From Nemertoderma westbladi (Eukaryota > Xenacoelomorpha > Nemertodermatida > Nemertodermatidae), in assembly GCA_032718475.1 (NCBI GenBank), contig JAUCBJ010003606.1:1-33849 (forward strand): a stretch of 33,849 nucleotides of DNA, written 5' to 3'. Below, in pieces: positions 1-10,225 of this stretch (position 1 is the first letter of the stretch; the number at the start of each line of letters is the position of its first letter). A model generated the notes under the pieces. The model was not told where the DNA came from and did not search any database. It saw nothing but the letters and a program-made list of their open reading frames with translations. Both the position numbers and the translations under genes were made by a program.

Positions 1-279
1 GGTAGAGCGCCACGTCCTAAAGGAACTGTTAATATTTCCCGATGGTGAATAATATTGTCAGAGATTATATAATACTGTCAGTCGAATAATACATTAGGCC
101 TACATAGCAATACGATTAAGCCGTCGAACCCAATCTCCCGGGTATATCCAGCGGGTGAATGATCGCGCACAGATTGGTTTCGACTAGTGTAGTGAATCAA
201 ATACTTGTCATAGGCTAAAAGCGAATTATTATCTAGAAGACATCCTAATTTGGCGGGTTAAACTGCCAAAGGTCTGAAA

Positions 280-2340
280 GCGCGAACAAGGATGCTTACA
301 CAGTAGAAGTTCAAATCCGCTTTGAAGCACTTCAGTCAATGGAAGAAGACCAGTCCATTATTCAATATACCAGAATATAATAACAGCCCACAAGGAATCA
401 GCTAAGAGGCATATCCCCCAGAAACCCAAACTAAAACAGTATGTGCCATGTCAAAACTCTGAGGTTACTTGTAAGAAAGAAGATCTTAAGATAGCCTACA
501 AAGTTAATACTGAACAACCAACAACCGAAAACATTAACAAGGTTGAGAAAGCTAAGGACGATCTTAAATTGGCCTACAACATCAGCCAGTAAAAGTACAT
601 ACAGGATAAAATTGAAGCAATTACAACTGCACACATACAGCAACAATCAAGACATACCTGGCAAACTGTAAATGAGGTATCTGGTCGGAAAAGTTGGGCA
701 AAGGGGCGCCTCAAAGCCAATAGTCCTGAAGAACGTGTTGGGAAGTGGAAAAATCACTTCAGCAACTTGCTTGGGCAGCCACCAAACATCGAGGTCAGCC
801 CTTCAAGGAAAATATATGACAAGACACTACCTATAGAAACAGGGGACTTCACACCTGCCGAACTCCAAAGAAGCATTAAAAGCATGTCCAATAATAAAGC
901 GAGTGGATTAGATGAAATCCCAGCGGAGGTATGGAAAACCGGAGTGCTAAACAGACCATTATTGAAAGTTTGCAACCGGATGTTAAAAGGGGAAAAGCCA
1001 CCACCAATTTGGACTAAAGGTCAACTAAAGCCTCTCCCCAAGAAAGGAGACCTCGGCATACCAACTATCGTGGGAACTGTCTGCTTGTGGTAGCTGCCAA
1101 AATATACAATAAAATGATTCTATATAGGATTAGGACTCACATAGAGAAAATACTGCGTAAGAGCCAAAACGGATTTCGATCAAGTAGATCAACAATAGCT
1201 CAGATACTTGCATAACGGAGACTGATTGAAGGAATTAAGTCAAAAAATCTCCCTGCAGTCATGACTTTTGTGGACTTCAAAAAGGCATTCGACTCCATCC
1301 ATAGAGGTAAAATGCTTGAAATCCTAAGAGCTTATGGAATACCAGAAGTAATTGTTGCTGGCATTGGATTGTTATATTGTGACGCAGAAGCGCACGTACT
1401 CTCACCAGATGGTGAAACTGAGTTTTTCTCAATCCACGCTGGTGTACTGCAAGGTGACACATTAGCACCATTACTATTTGTAATTGTGCTGGATTACGCA
1501 ATGAGGACGGCTACAAAGGGTGAAGATCTGGGATTCACACTTCAAGAACGCATAAGTAGTGGATATCCGGCAACTGCAGTCACAGACACCGACGTTGCGG
1601 ATGACATCGCCCTGCTCTCTAATACGCTAGCAGATGCACAGCTTCTACTAAATAAAGTGGAGAGGGCTGCTAAGGAGGTTGGATTGCATATAAATGCTAC
1701 CAAGACCGAATTCATGACCTTTAATGTTGATGGAAACTTGACAACCATTGATAATAATCAACTAAGGAAGGTCGACGTACCTTCCAGTACCTTGGATCAT
1801 GGATAGAGAGTAGCAAAAAGGACATAGAAGTTAGGAAAGCGAAGGCTTGGGTAGCTCTATCAAAAATGGATACCATCTGGAAATCAGATCTCTCCAGGCA
1901 CCTGAAGACTAAGTTTTTTCGAGCCACAGTGGAAAGTGTATTTTTATACGGGGGTGAGACCTGGACACTGACTAAATCACTTGAACAACGAATTGATGGT
2001 TGCTACACAAGACTACTAAGGGCAGCCCTAAACATCAGCTGGAGACAACACATGACAAACGCCGAGCTTTATGGTACAATACCACCTGTATCAACCACCC
2101 TCCGTGAACGCAGATTAAGATTCAGTGGGCACTGCTGGCGAAGTAAAGACGAGGTCATACCAGATCTACTTTTCTGGCAACCAACTCATGGAAAGCGTAG
2201 TCGTGGACGACCGGCCATAACATATATAGATCAACTTGAAAGGGATACTGAACTTGGGAGATACGAAATTGCGACAACTATGGAGAATCGGGAAGCCTGG
2301 AAGGATCTCATTTCCACTGTCCGAGTTCGCTCGATCTAGT
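280..2340 (+). pseudogene. Decayed non-LTR retrotransposon (RTE/Jockey-like) reverse transcriptase
   Basis: A reverse transcriptase for target-primed LINE retrotransposition, broken into several frames. The region before the RT reads from about 440 (one stop near 590) into 'KSWAKGRLKANSPEERVGKW' and 'ASGLDEIPAEVWKTG' up to about 1060. The frame then shifts to 'NGFRSSRSTIAQ' (stop near 1213), 'TFVDFKKAFDSIHRGKM' (palm motif A), 'GVLQGDTLAPLLF' (motif B) and 'VADDIALLS' (motif C, with V where F or Y is usual). It shifts again near 1775 into 'FQYLGSWIESSKKDIEVRK', 'FLYGGETWTLTKSLEQRIDG' and the C-terminus 'WKDLISTVRVRSI' ending near 2339. No endonuclease domain is visible, so the copy is 5'-truncated or runs off the window. 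At least two frameshifts and two stops make it inactive. RT identity is certain; the clade is inferred. Confidence 0.85.
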
Positions 2341-2409
2341 AGTAGTATGACTTAAGTACTATCCTAGTATTTGCAGCCTAATACACCGGTAAACTAAATA
2401 TATAATATT

Positions 2410-2760
2410 TTGTTTGATAGAGCAATTCTTGAAATGGCAAAATTTATGTACGATATACACAAGGGTACTAAAACCGTCGCATTACAAAATTTGTTTCAAC
2501 AAACCAGCTCTATCCACACATATAATACACGCTCTGCATCTTCTAATTCTCTGCTCATTCTTCGCCGTGTGCGCTTAATGCAAACCCAACGATCACTCAA
2601 ATTCTCAGGTCCTAAAATATGGAACACTCTGCCCTCTGATATTAAAATTTCAAATTCAAAAAAGTTATTAGCGAAAAAGCTAAAAGATAAATATCTCGAA
2701 TCATAACATTGAAAATAACATCGTTTACACTTCAAATAATTTAATTTTATAAATTACAGT
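2410..2760 (+). pseudogene. 3' fragment of a second LINE (CR1/Rex/L2-like C-terminal tail)
   Basis: A 97-codon open stretch gives 'MAKFMYDIHKGTKTVALQNL', 'IHTYNTRSAS' and 'SLKFSGPKIWNTLPSDIKIS' before a stop near 2706. The pattern 'YNTR ... GPK(I/L)WN(S/T)LP..IK' is the hallmark of the extreme C-terminus of RT proteins from CR1, Rex and L2-like LINEs. AT-rich 3' sequence follows. Only the last about 100 residues are present, as expected for 5' truncation. It lies just downstream of the first LINE in the same orientation, but the sequence is of a different type, so I treat it as a separate insertion. Confidence 0.7.
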
Positions 2761-3482
2761 TTCCCCTTTCTTTGGCCTTTTCTCTATTAGTATTTTTCTC
2801 TGATCTTGTTTTGTTATGTTTTACATTTTTATTCGTGCCCAGCTTCCTCTAATCCACTGAATCCAGTCAGATTCCCGTCCCAAATTTACAAATATCCCCT
2901 TGAATACTCGTCCAATCCAAATTTCACGCTACTACCGAGTACCCCCCCCCCCCCCCCCCTCCCGTTCTAACCCCCCCCCCCCCCCCACCCCCCCCCCCCG
3001 TTATCCCCCCCCCGTTCTACCCCGCCCCCGTTCTACACCCCCCCCACCCCCAATTATTATAAAAGTAAACAATACACCATGCCCCCCCTTACTTCATCAA
3101 CTTCATGCAAAATATTAGTATTACTAAGTAATTATTAAATATTGTGCGGTGTGGGGCTACTCATTGTTTATCGGTTTATCTGTTTATTGTTTATTTTTTC
3201 GATTTATATCACCAAACCAATTACAGACCCGGGCCTATCCCGGATTGAAATTGAAATATCGAAAAGTCCATGAGATATGATCGTAACTGATTATAATTAT
3301 TATTCTTGTTATTATTGTTTTTTAAGACGTCTGATATCTCCGGGTTTGTGTGAAACAAATTGCAAACGAAAAGTAATATATCGCACTTTGCATGGGATCC
3401 CCCCCCCACCCCCCCCCCCCCCCCCCCTTTCCAGCAACCTTAACTTCCTTCGACTTACTGGCGATACTTGTGTAGTGTTTAC
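2707..3482. repeat. Non-coding stretch with poly-C/CCCCCN tracts
   Basis: No exon of the minus-strand gene is visible left of 3483. The stretch contains long C tracts at about 2941-2960, 2970-3050 and 3401-3427, broken by occasional T, A or G. Short proline- or glycine-rich open frames here are translations of these tracts and are not credible genes. The remainder is AT-rich with nothing recognisable. Confidence 0.7.
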
Positions 3483-3608
3483 CTTGTAATCCTTAATCAT
3501 TCCGGGAGGTAGAAACGCGTCGAAGTAAATCATATAGGTGGACCCGCGTACAGGTCGGACTGCCTCAGGGGAAGTCCTCGTGAAATGTATAATCGGTTCT
3601 TGCATGCG
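3483..3608 (-). CDS. Main gene, last exon in window (repeat core with LPPG motif)
   Basis: On the minus strand the exon starts after acceptor CTTCCTCGCAG and ends at donor AAG|GTAAAC. It is 42 codons, phase 0 to 0. It reads 'EPIIHFTRTSPEAVRPVRG' followed by 'STYMIYFDAFLPPGMIKDYK'. The 'P.I.F......G..Y.I.F...LP.G' pattern recurs in exons 15729-15974, 10064-10225, 4855-5044 and 30737-30863, so this is one strand pair of the repeated extracellular beta-sandwich-like domain. A following exon with the 'C...I...G.N.PC' part is expected but is not found to the left, so the gene continues outside the window or has been cut by repeats. Confidence 0.72.
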
Positions 3609-3877
3609 CTGCGAGGAAGATAAAATATATGTTTATCTATTTACGTCACATATAAAGTCTTACAATGTATCACTTTTTATATTATATGATTACAGTGCGA
3701 GGCGAGTTAATATCCGAGAGCAAGGGGATCACTTTATCTAGTGTTCAACTACGATATGAAAAGAACATGCAATTGGAAAACGCATATTTACATAGACTGG
3801 TTGGTACCTCAAGTTATTAGTTAGTATATTCCAAGACTTATTTACAGTTACAGAAATATGTTCTGAAAGATTCATAC

Positions 3878-4028
3878 CGATTCAACATTCTCGACAAAAG
3901 TAGCGTCGACATAAGAGGCAAAGGAAACAGCATCGTCGTTCATCGATAACTTGGAGGAAATTGTAAAAGTCTGTCCGCCTTCTGGTCCGCCATCACCTCC
4001 AGCTTGTCTGAGGAACTGGACCGCAATC
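3878..4028 (-). CDS. Main gene exon, repeat segment 'VQFLRQAGG...SFASYVDATFVE'
   Basis: Acceptor TTGATTTCTAG, donor TCG|GTATGA. The exon is 151 nt, starting with one base that completes an Arg codon from exon 4422-4650 and ending in phase 0, which fits exon 3483-3608. It reads 'IAVQFLRQAGGDGGPEGGQ' and then 'TFTISSKLSMNDDAVSFASY'. It aligns with exon 25033-25956 ('VFAIIQVNGSSVVGKTYEVG') and exon 27990-28226 ('GGTFWVTVGVEYN'). This is the segment after the 'V.N.G' turn, with a glycine-rich loop and alternating beta pattern, probably extracellular. Confidence 0.75.
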
Positions 4029-4421
4029 CTAGAAATCAAATGTTCGCAGCACAATAAGACAACATATTATCACGGGACATACTTGGCGGCAATCACAATG
4101 TCGTTCGCATAATAATGGCGTAGGACGTTGCAATTAATAGACCCTAGATGGTTGAGAAGCCCTGGATTTTTGTAACATATAAGGAAAGTTCAGCGAACTT
4201 CCAAACGATTTAAGCAGATTAAAACGCAGTTTAAAAGTTTATCAAATCGCTGCTCATATTTAACTCTCACCTACTTCATTCATTCGTTTAAAAAAACCAC
4301 TCTAATCAGCCCTCTATAGTTTAAAGTGCTACTTTACATACATAACAAATCATTCGTTATCACCCACCAATAATAAAAAAAAGTAGACACTCAGTTTCTA
4401 AAATTCATAACTAAAATTCAC

Positions 4422-4650
4422 CTTAGACGAATAGCGTTGTGCCCAAGAATGTCATAAGAACCAACATTAGTAATATAAATGTTATCGGGGTCTTCTGTAA
4501 AGCGAATGGTAGCCTTCTTGAAGTGAGAAATTAACGTCTCGTCATCCAAACAGTCTGCACCGGCCAACGGATTGCAGGTCTTAAACTCGTAATTATCGTT
4601 ATTGTCCATTAGTTTATTGAGAATATCTCGATTTGTGCACGGGTAGTTTC
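4422..4650 (-). CDS. Main gene exon, Cys-containing segment 'NYPCTNRD...'
   Basis: Acceptor CGTATTAAG, donor AAG|GTGAAT, 229 nt, phase 1 in and phase 2 out, both matching neighbours. It reads 'NYPCTNRDILNKLMDNNDN', 'YEFKTCNPLAGADCLDDET' and 'DNIYITNVGSYDILGHNAIR'. Three Cys in about 35 residues suggest local disulfides, consistent with secretion. The 'PC' start and 'D.IYITNVG' end correspond to 'KYPCMEKFKKL' in exon 26447-26601 and 'FYITNIALRT' in exon 15370-15548. Codons upstream of the first ATG are part of the exon and carry the PC motif. Confidence 0.8.
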
Positions 4651-4854
4651 CTTAATACGAAAAGGTTGTCATTAGAAAAATGAAGTTTTTTTTAAGATGA
4701 AAAACATCATTTTTTGTGAAAATACGGTTTCCTTAAGAAAAATACATAATTTTAATTAAATTCCACACCGGACCGAAATAATACCTTAATTATTAGCTGG
4801 TCGGTAAATATTAACCGGATTATTGTTGTGGGCTATTAACAATGGAATACCTAC

Positions 4855-5044
4855 CACCCAAATCTATAATGGTCATTGAGCAGATAGTAAACTCATCTGG
4901 GACCGATAGTGTCAGAAGATACTTTGCCGTTATCCCCGGGGGTAGAATTATGGTTGCTTGATAGACCTTCACCCCAAGGTAACCGATATTGGAATTGGTG
5001 CCTTCTTGAATAAACGAACTTTTCATTAACCAACCAAATTGATC
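4855..5044 (-). CDS. Main gene exon, core repeat strand pair with 'ILPPGITAKYLLTL'
   Basis: Acceptor TTTTATTTAG, donor GGTG|GTAGGT. It is 190 nt, phase 0 in and phase 1 out. An alternative donor four bases downstream would break phase with the next exon, so this boundary is preferred. It reads 'DQFGWLMKSSFIQEGTNSN', 'IGYLGVKVYQATIILPPGI' and 'TAKYLLTLSVPDEFTICSM'. The 'G..V.Y.A.I.LPPG....L.L.....TIC.M.I' pattern is the most complete example of the repeat core in the window and joins directly to the 'NYPC' of the next exon. Confidence 0.8.
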
Positions 5045-5173
5045 CTAAATAAAAAAATAAGTATTTCAATTTTTATCATTATAACAATATAATATGTAGA
5101 TCGTAGGTTTTGTCATGTGCTTATTATTGAGCGAAATAATGAATGGGGGAACAATCCATTATTTTCAACTTAC

Positions 5174-5341
5174 CACATTCAATTGTACATTGGGATCTGG
5201 GTTGCCAGCCGCAACCAGCTCAAGGGTCTCCGCCCAAATCCCATCGTAGTCGAACTGCAAGCTTCCTCCTATGTTAATAACAGCATCAACATCGAAATCC
5301 AATACCGTTTGATAGGCCAGGGCGATTGTTAGTTGTAGTGC
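5174..5341 (-). CDS. Main gene exon, 'ALQLTIALAYQ...GGSLQFDYDG'
   Basis: Acceptor CATTTTATTTAG and a perfect donor GTG|GTAAGT. The exon has 56 codons, phase 0 to 0. It reads 'ALQLTIALAYQTVLDFDVDA', 'VINIGGSLQFDYDGIWAET' and 'LELVAAGNPDPNVQLNV'. It corresponds to the segment in exon 3878-4028 that follows the 'V.N.G' turn, with alternating hydrophobic residues and a double Gly. It is free of stops only in the phase dictated by both neighbours. Confidence 0.78.
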
Positions 5342-5428
5342 CTAAATAAAATGAAATATTAATGAACCTCCCCAAACTATTTGTATTTGTATATCAAATA
5401 GATTTTGTATATCGTTAGGAATTCTAAC

Positions 5429-5525
5429 CTCAGTATCATCAGGGTCGTTATTTAATCCTAAGTGAGTCAGCGTGTCCAGATCTATAAAGTGAGCAATACC
5501 AACAGAGTCACCGCCAGCATCTTCC
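5429..5525 (-). CDS. Main gene small exon 'EDAGGDSVGIAHFIDLDTL'
   Basis: A 97-nt exon with acceptor CTTTTTTTAG and donor GAG|GTTAGA. Its first base completes an Arg codon begun by AG at the end of exon 8334-8476, and it ends in phase 0. It reads 'EDAGGDSVGIAHFIDLDTL' and 'THLGLNNDPDDTE'. The acidic loop followed by 'LGLNNDPDDT' resembles the 'FG.V.N.GDD' turn of the domain family. Its only upstream partner lies across the whole donor-containing minisatellite. Confidence 0.72.
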
Positions 5526-6651
5526 CTAAAAAAAGTAGCAACAAATTGTCTTTATCATAAGGTAGATTCAACATATGGTAGAACTCAGCTAACTGAGTTT
5601 AAAACTGTAACTTATATCGGTTCCCCAGTAATAATACCAAAGTCTTCACTGCTCTGTTGGCAACTTACCTCAGTATAGTAAGCTGATGTTGTTGGTAGTA
5701 ACTTACCTCACTACTGGTGTTGGTAGTAACTTACCTCACTACTGGTGTTGGTAGTAACTTACCTCACTACTGTTGTTGGTTGTAACTTATCTCACTACTG
5801 TTGTCGGTTGTAACTTACCTCACTACTGTTGTTGGTTGTAACTTACCTCACTACTGTTGTCGGTTGTAACTTACCTCACTTTTACGGCTGTTGTTGGTTG
5901 TAACTTACCTCACTACTGTTGTTGGTTGTAACTTACCTCACTACTGTGGTTGGTTGTAACTTACCTCACTACTGTTGTTGGTTGTAACTTACCTCACTAC
6001 TGTTGTCGGTTGTAACTTACCTCACTACTGTTGTTGGTTGTAACTTACTTCCCTTTTACTGCTGTTGTTGGTTGTAACTTACCTCACTATTGCTGTTGGT
6101 TGTACATAACTTACCTCACTACTGTTGTTGGTTGTAACTTACCTCACTACTGTTGTTGGTTGTAACTTACCTCACTTTTACTGCTGTTGTTGGTTGTAAC
6201 TTACCTCACTATTGCTGTTGGTTGTAACTTACCTCACTACTGTTGTTGGTTGTAACTTACCTCACTACTGTTGTCGGTTGTAACTTACCTCACTTTTACT
6301 GCTGTTGTTGGTTGTAACTTACCTCACTATTGCTGTTGGTTGTAACTTACCTCACTACTGTGGTTGGTTGTAACTTACCTCACTACTGTGGTTGGTTGTA
6401 ACTTACCTCACTACTGTTGTCGGTTGTAACTTACCTCACTTTTACTGCTGTTGTTGGTTGTAACTTACCTCACTATTGCTGTTGGTTGTAACTTACCTCA
6501 CTACTGTGGTTGGTTGTAACTTACCTCACTACTGTTGTCGGTTGTAACTTACCTCACTTTTACTGCTGTTGTTGGTTGTAACTTACCTCACTATTGCTGT
6601 TGGTTGTAACTTACCTCACTACTGTTGTTGGTTGTAACCTACCTCACTACT

Positions 6652-7586
6652 GTTCCGGTGGCCGGCGGACTGTACAACGTACCGCCGACTTCCGTTCGAG
6701 TGGGTGGATCTCCTCCCTGCCCATGGTCGACCACCAGATGGACTTGTCCCCCCTGGAGTTCCGGGACGCGCTGGCGATCCGATACGGCCGCCCCCTGGTG
6801 GCGGTGCCGAGCCGGTGCGACGGGTGCGGGGCCGCCTTCGATTTAAACCACGGTTTAAATTGTAAAAAGGGCGGAACGAACTACGGGACGTGGTTGGAGA
6901 CCTCGCGGCTATGGCTTTCGGACATCGTAACGTAGTCTGTGAGCCGGTTGTCCGCGAGCAGCAGGGAGTTGAGGGCGCCGCAGGTCTTCGGTGCGACGTG
7001 GGGATACGGGGTGCGCTAAACCCACAGACCCAGGCGTTGATAGACATTCGGGTTATCAACCTTGACGCCGGGTCCTATGTGGGTCGCACCCCAATGTCTG
7101 TCCTCGAGTCGGCCGAAGACCAAAAGAAGCGGCTGTACGCGGAAGCTGTGACGGCACGACAGGGCGACTTCTCTCCGTTTGTTGCGTCCTGTGACGGCGT
7201 ACTCGCTCCGCAGGCGAACCACCTCCTCCGTATCTTGGCTGATAGGCTGCACCGTTCCTGGGGGCGACCTTTCAGCACCACGATGGGCTGGGTCCGAACT
7301 CGTGTCCAGTTCGCGATAATTCGCGGGGCCTCCCATTGTCTACGGGGCTTTCGGGTGAAGTGGAGAAGTGGGCAGGGGTTTGAGGACGGTGCTGGGCTGC
7401 CAAGCAGTATTTAGAACATGGCTGTACTGGTAGGCCTACTGTAATACTTTTATTTGTGTTTATTTCTATATTATTTTAAATGTTGCTAGGATACACTGTG
7501 GAAACAGCTGGTGGCGGGTTTGCTATAGTTTTTTTGGTTTAATGTAGCTATTGTGTTTTTTTTTATGTTAATATACTGGGAAATAC
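6652..7586 (+). mobile_element. Retroelement fragment with CCHC knuckle and conserved C-terminal domain, inserted in the minisatellite
   Basis: GC-rich sequence unlike its surroundings. The first frame (to about 6870) gives 'LPMVDHQMDLSPLEFRDALA' and a zinc knuckle 'CDGCGAAFDLNHGLNCKKGG' (C-x2-C-x8-H-x3-C). A shifted frame from about 6871 gives 'DVVGDLAAMAFGHRNVVCEP', 'IDIRVINLDAGSYVGRTPMS', 'GWVRTRVQFAIIRGASHCLR' and a stop near 7413. This resembles the C-terminal end of retrotransposon reverse transcriptase polyproteins widespread in marine invertebrates, where 'CKKGG', 'DIRV.D....SY' and 'R...AI.RA..LC.RG' recur. A small deletion with frameshift after CKKGG makes it a dead copy. AT-rich sequence (7415-7586) follows. 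The exact superfamily is uncertain. Confidence 0.7.
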
Positions 7587-7825
7587 GTACCTCACTACTG
7601 TTGCTGGTTATAACTTACCTCGCTATTGTTGTTGGTTGTAACTTACCTCACTATTGTTGTTGGTTGTAATTGTAACTTACCTCACTACTGTTGTTGGTAG
7701 TACGTAGTAATTGTAACTTACCTCACTACTGTTGTTGGTAGTAATTGTAACTTACCTCACTACTGTTGTTGGTGGTACATTATCACACTACTGTTGATGT
7801 TGTAACTTACCTCACTAACTGCTAA

Positions 7826-7974
7826 CGGAATTTATCTTTGTGATCTTTAGTAATAATTGTTGTTCTTTTTTTTATCTCTGGACGTACTACCATATTTTAC
7901 TTAATATATTGTGCATAATATATATTTTAAATATCAATCTTATTTGATTATTAAATGAATGAAATGAAATGAAA
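7826..7974 (+). mobile_element. Retroposon 3' tail ending in ATGAAATGAAATG repeats
   Basis: A 150-bp AT-rich interruption of the minisatellite, ending in a short run of GAAAT repeats just before the array resumes. Non-LTR retroposons of the RTE and CR1 types commonly end in such short tandem tails. No coding sequence remains. The call rests on the tail and the clean interruption only. Confidence 0.45.
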
Positions 7975-8333
7975 TGTTGGTTGTAACTTACCTCACTACT
8001 GTTGTCGGTTGTAATTGTAACTTACCTAACTACTGTTGTTGGTTGTAACATACCTCACTACTGTTGTTGGTTGTAACTTACCTCACTACTGTTGTTGGTT
8101 GTAACTTACCTCACTACTGTGGTTGGTTGTAACTTACCTCACTACTGTGGTTGGTTGTAACTTACCTCACTACTGTTGTTGGTTGTAACTTACCTCACTA
8201 CTGTGGTTGGTTGTAACTTACCTCACTACTGTGGTTGGTTGTAACTTACCTCACTACTGTGGTTGGTTGTAACTTACCTCACTACTGTGGTTGGTTGTAA
8301 CTTACCTCACTACTGTGGTTGGTTGTAACTTAC

Positions 8334-8476
8334 CTCACTACTGTGGTTGGCTCTCCTGCATTCGATACGTATTTATCCGCTACGTCCTGGAGAAGTGGAA
8401 AATTCGATCCAACATGGGGGAAGTAAATCTTACAAATCTCAAGTTTAGACTCAGGAACTGTGGCCTTTTCAATCAA
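8334..8476 (-). CDS. Main gene exon whose 3' end seeded the minisatellite
   Basis: On the minus strand acceptor CCATATTTATTTAG opens a 143-nt exon, 47 codons plus two bases, ending GTAGTGAG|GTAAGT. It reads 'LIEKATVPESKLEICKIYF', 'PHVGSNFPLLQDVADKYVS' and 'NAGEPTTVV'. 'KLEICKIYFPHVGSNFPLL' matches 'EFTICSMTIIDLG' plus 'NYPC' of exons 4855-5044 and 4422-4650, with the Pro-Cys replaced by Phe-Pro. Phase 0 fits exon 10064-10225 and the final AG joins the G of exon 5429-5525 to give Arg. It has no ATG and is easily missed. Its final codons 'PTTVV' are the minisatellite sequence. Confidence 0.8.
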
Positions 8477-10063
8477 CTAAATAAATATGGGTAAACAAGT
8501 ATATTACTAATGAATAAAATGATGCAGGTATTATTCCACACATTTCCATTCCACGTATCCCATATATATCGAGTAACCGGCCCAGGACTTTCAAATAAAT
8601 CGAATGCCACTATGCGGAAGAAGTTACCCATGACTTATCGTTCTGGGGTTATGGAACCAGTACAGGGAGAGATTTTTATCGACTGTGACGACACGGCTGG
8701 CAGCCTGCCTTCACGGCCAGCCTGTCTTCAACCAGTTTACTCGCTTCCCATATTTGCTGCACAGACCGACGGTCCATCATTCATGGGTTCCTGCAGCTGA
8801 CCAGTAACCTACTGGTGCTGTAGTTTATCATCGAGGACAGGGTAGCCGCCAGAGCACGAGCTGTTGTACGACGACTGCATATGTATTGATTGATTCTAAT
8901 TTCGTTTTATGGTTCTAGTGGGCGAAAAGTTTACCCTCCAACCGAAAATATAAACCCACCGCCCAATAAATAAGCATGCCAGAAAGCATATCGAATATCT
9001 CTGAGTGATTACTGGAAACCCATGTGAAACCAAATAAAAAGGAGACTAAACTGCTCGCTACAGTACTCCCGAAAACAGTCCTCGTATCGCAAGTCCCATA
9101 GCCAGAGCGACTGCACTCACCAAAGTTCACTCACATATCATGGAGAACATGAATCACCATAGAAACGGTATACCAATCTCGTGTTCCGGAGCATCTCAAA
9201 GATAACATGGGAATATACGGTGGTACATGCCTCCTACAGTATGTTACGATTATTATCTATATAACAGCTCTCAACAGATAATAATTCATGATGAGAGATC
9301 AGTGAAGGTTCCACTAGAATACGGGTCCCACGGGGTGGTTGGCTGTTTCCTTTTCAATTGATTTCACAGCCCAATATTCAATGTCATAGATAAACACCTC
9401 GGGAAAACTGGGTTCATAATAAATTGGTTGCTTCCCCCTATCGATTTCGAGAATTTGTCCCATTTTCAAGATATTATTATATTTGGAAGGGATTCCATGC
9501 GGTTTACCCTCGATTTCTCGAGAAATCAACTCTTTAGATATAGATATTTTTGTAAAGTGGGGTATTTGACAGGGGTATTATTACGGGCGTCCATTTCAAA
9601 CCTCTTTCGAACAAATTACCACCCCCATACAGTAGTTTCCCTGACAAGATGAGCACGCATAGAGCACCCTTATCATTTGAATTAGGACCCACCCAATTGC
9701 CCCCCCCCCCCCCCCCCCCCCCCGAGTACACGGAGGAACAGGACTACTGTGTTAGTATTTCAGGCAATGTAAACTAGCCCAATCACATGTCACAGCCTCC
9801 TTCAGAGCCTACAGGAGCGACCAAGAACCGCATCCATGCGGAAACTAATTAAATACTAAAGACCAATGGCAATGATTGAACTAATACTTTCACTTTTAAT
9901 ATGCTATATTTTTTTGCTTTAATTTTTAACATCCCCGCAATTATTTTATGTTATGAATTGCAGGTGGAGTAGTGTTCTGAAATGGATCATATTTGAATAT
10001 TATTAAAATGAACAATAAAAATTATTGACATGTATATGTTTCATCCCGTCAATATAACCTAAC
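8477..10063. other. Intron with no recognised gene
   Basis: The flanking exons 10064-10225 and 8334-8476 join in phase, so this is an intron. It contains a poly-C tract at about 9701-9723 and scattered open frames of about 70 codons (8510-8800 plus; 8915-9130 and 9314-9529 minus) without recognisable motifs or good splice borders. Confidence 0.6.
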
Positions 10064-10225
10064 CTGAAATGCAACAGTAAACACAGTATAAACGATATTC
10101 TGTAGTTCCAATTCGCGGTCTCTAGGGACAGTTAAGTCGATATGAATTGCTGCATGACCTTTGTTGTAAAATTCCGTTAGGGTAGGGATAGCAGGTATCA
10201 ATGTAACAAGTGGCATTTGCGAACT
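10064..10225 (-). CDS. Main gene exon 'LVTLIPAIPTLTEFYNKGHA'
   Basis: Acceptor CTATTTTACAG, donor CAG|GTTAGG, 54 codons, phase 0 to 0. It reads 'SSQMPLVTLIPAIPTLTEF', 'YNKGHAAIHIDLTVPRDRE' and 'LELQNIVYTVFTVAFQ'. 'P.V.....P......GH..IHIDL.VP' is the same core as 'P.I.F......G..Y.I.F...LP.G' in exon 3483-3608, with the LPPG motif changed to VPRD. An AG two bases further in is an alternative acceptor but would shift the frame. Confidence 0.75.

Larger units (their letters stand above)
5660..8333 (-). repeat. Minisatellite made of exon-end plus 5' splice site (about 55 units)
   Basis: The basic unit is 28 bp with 34-38-bp variants that add 'TTTTACTGC'. On the minus strand each unit reads ACAGTAGTGAG|GTAAGTTA, a consensus 5' splice site with its exon flank. 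About 34 units lie at 5660-6651, 8 at 7587-7825 and 13 at 7975-8333. The right-most unit grades into exon 8334-8476, whose last 17 bases are the same sequence, so the array arose from that exon-intron border. It is interrupted by a retroelement fragment (6652-7586) and a LINE-type 3' tail (about 7826-7974). Confidence 0.92.

Noticed and set aside
2900-3605. Proline- or glycine-rich small proteins
   Set aside because: They are translations of poly-C/poly-G tracts.
6594-7059. Opposite-strand and second-frame reading frames over the CCHC retroelement fragment
   Set aside because: Shadows caused by high GC content; only the plus frames match a known retroelement pattern.
8915-9529. Two minus-strand open frames (8915-9130, 9314-9529) as exons of the main gene
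   Set aside because: Exons 10064-10225 and 8334-8476 already join in phase, and these frames lack convincing acceptors or domain motifs.
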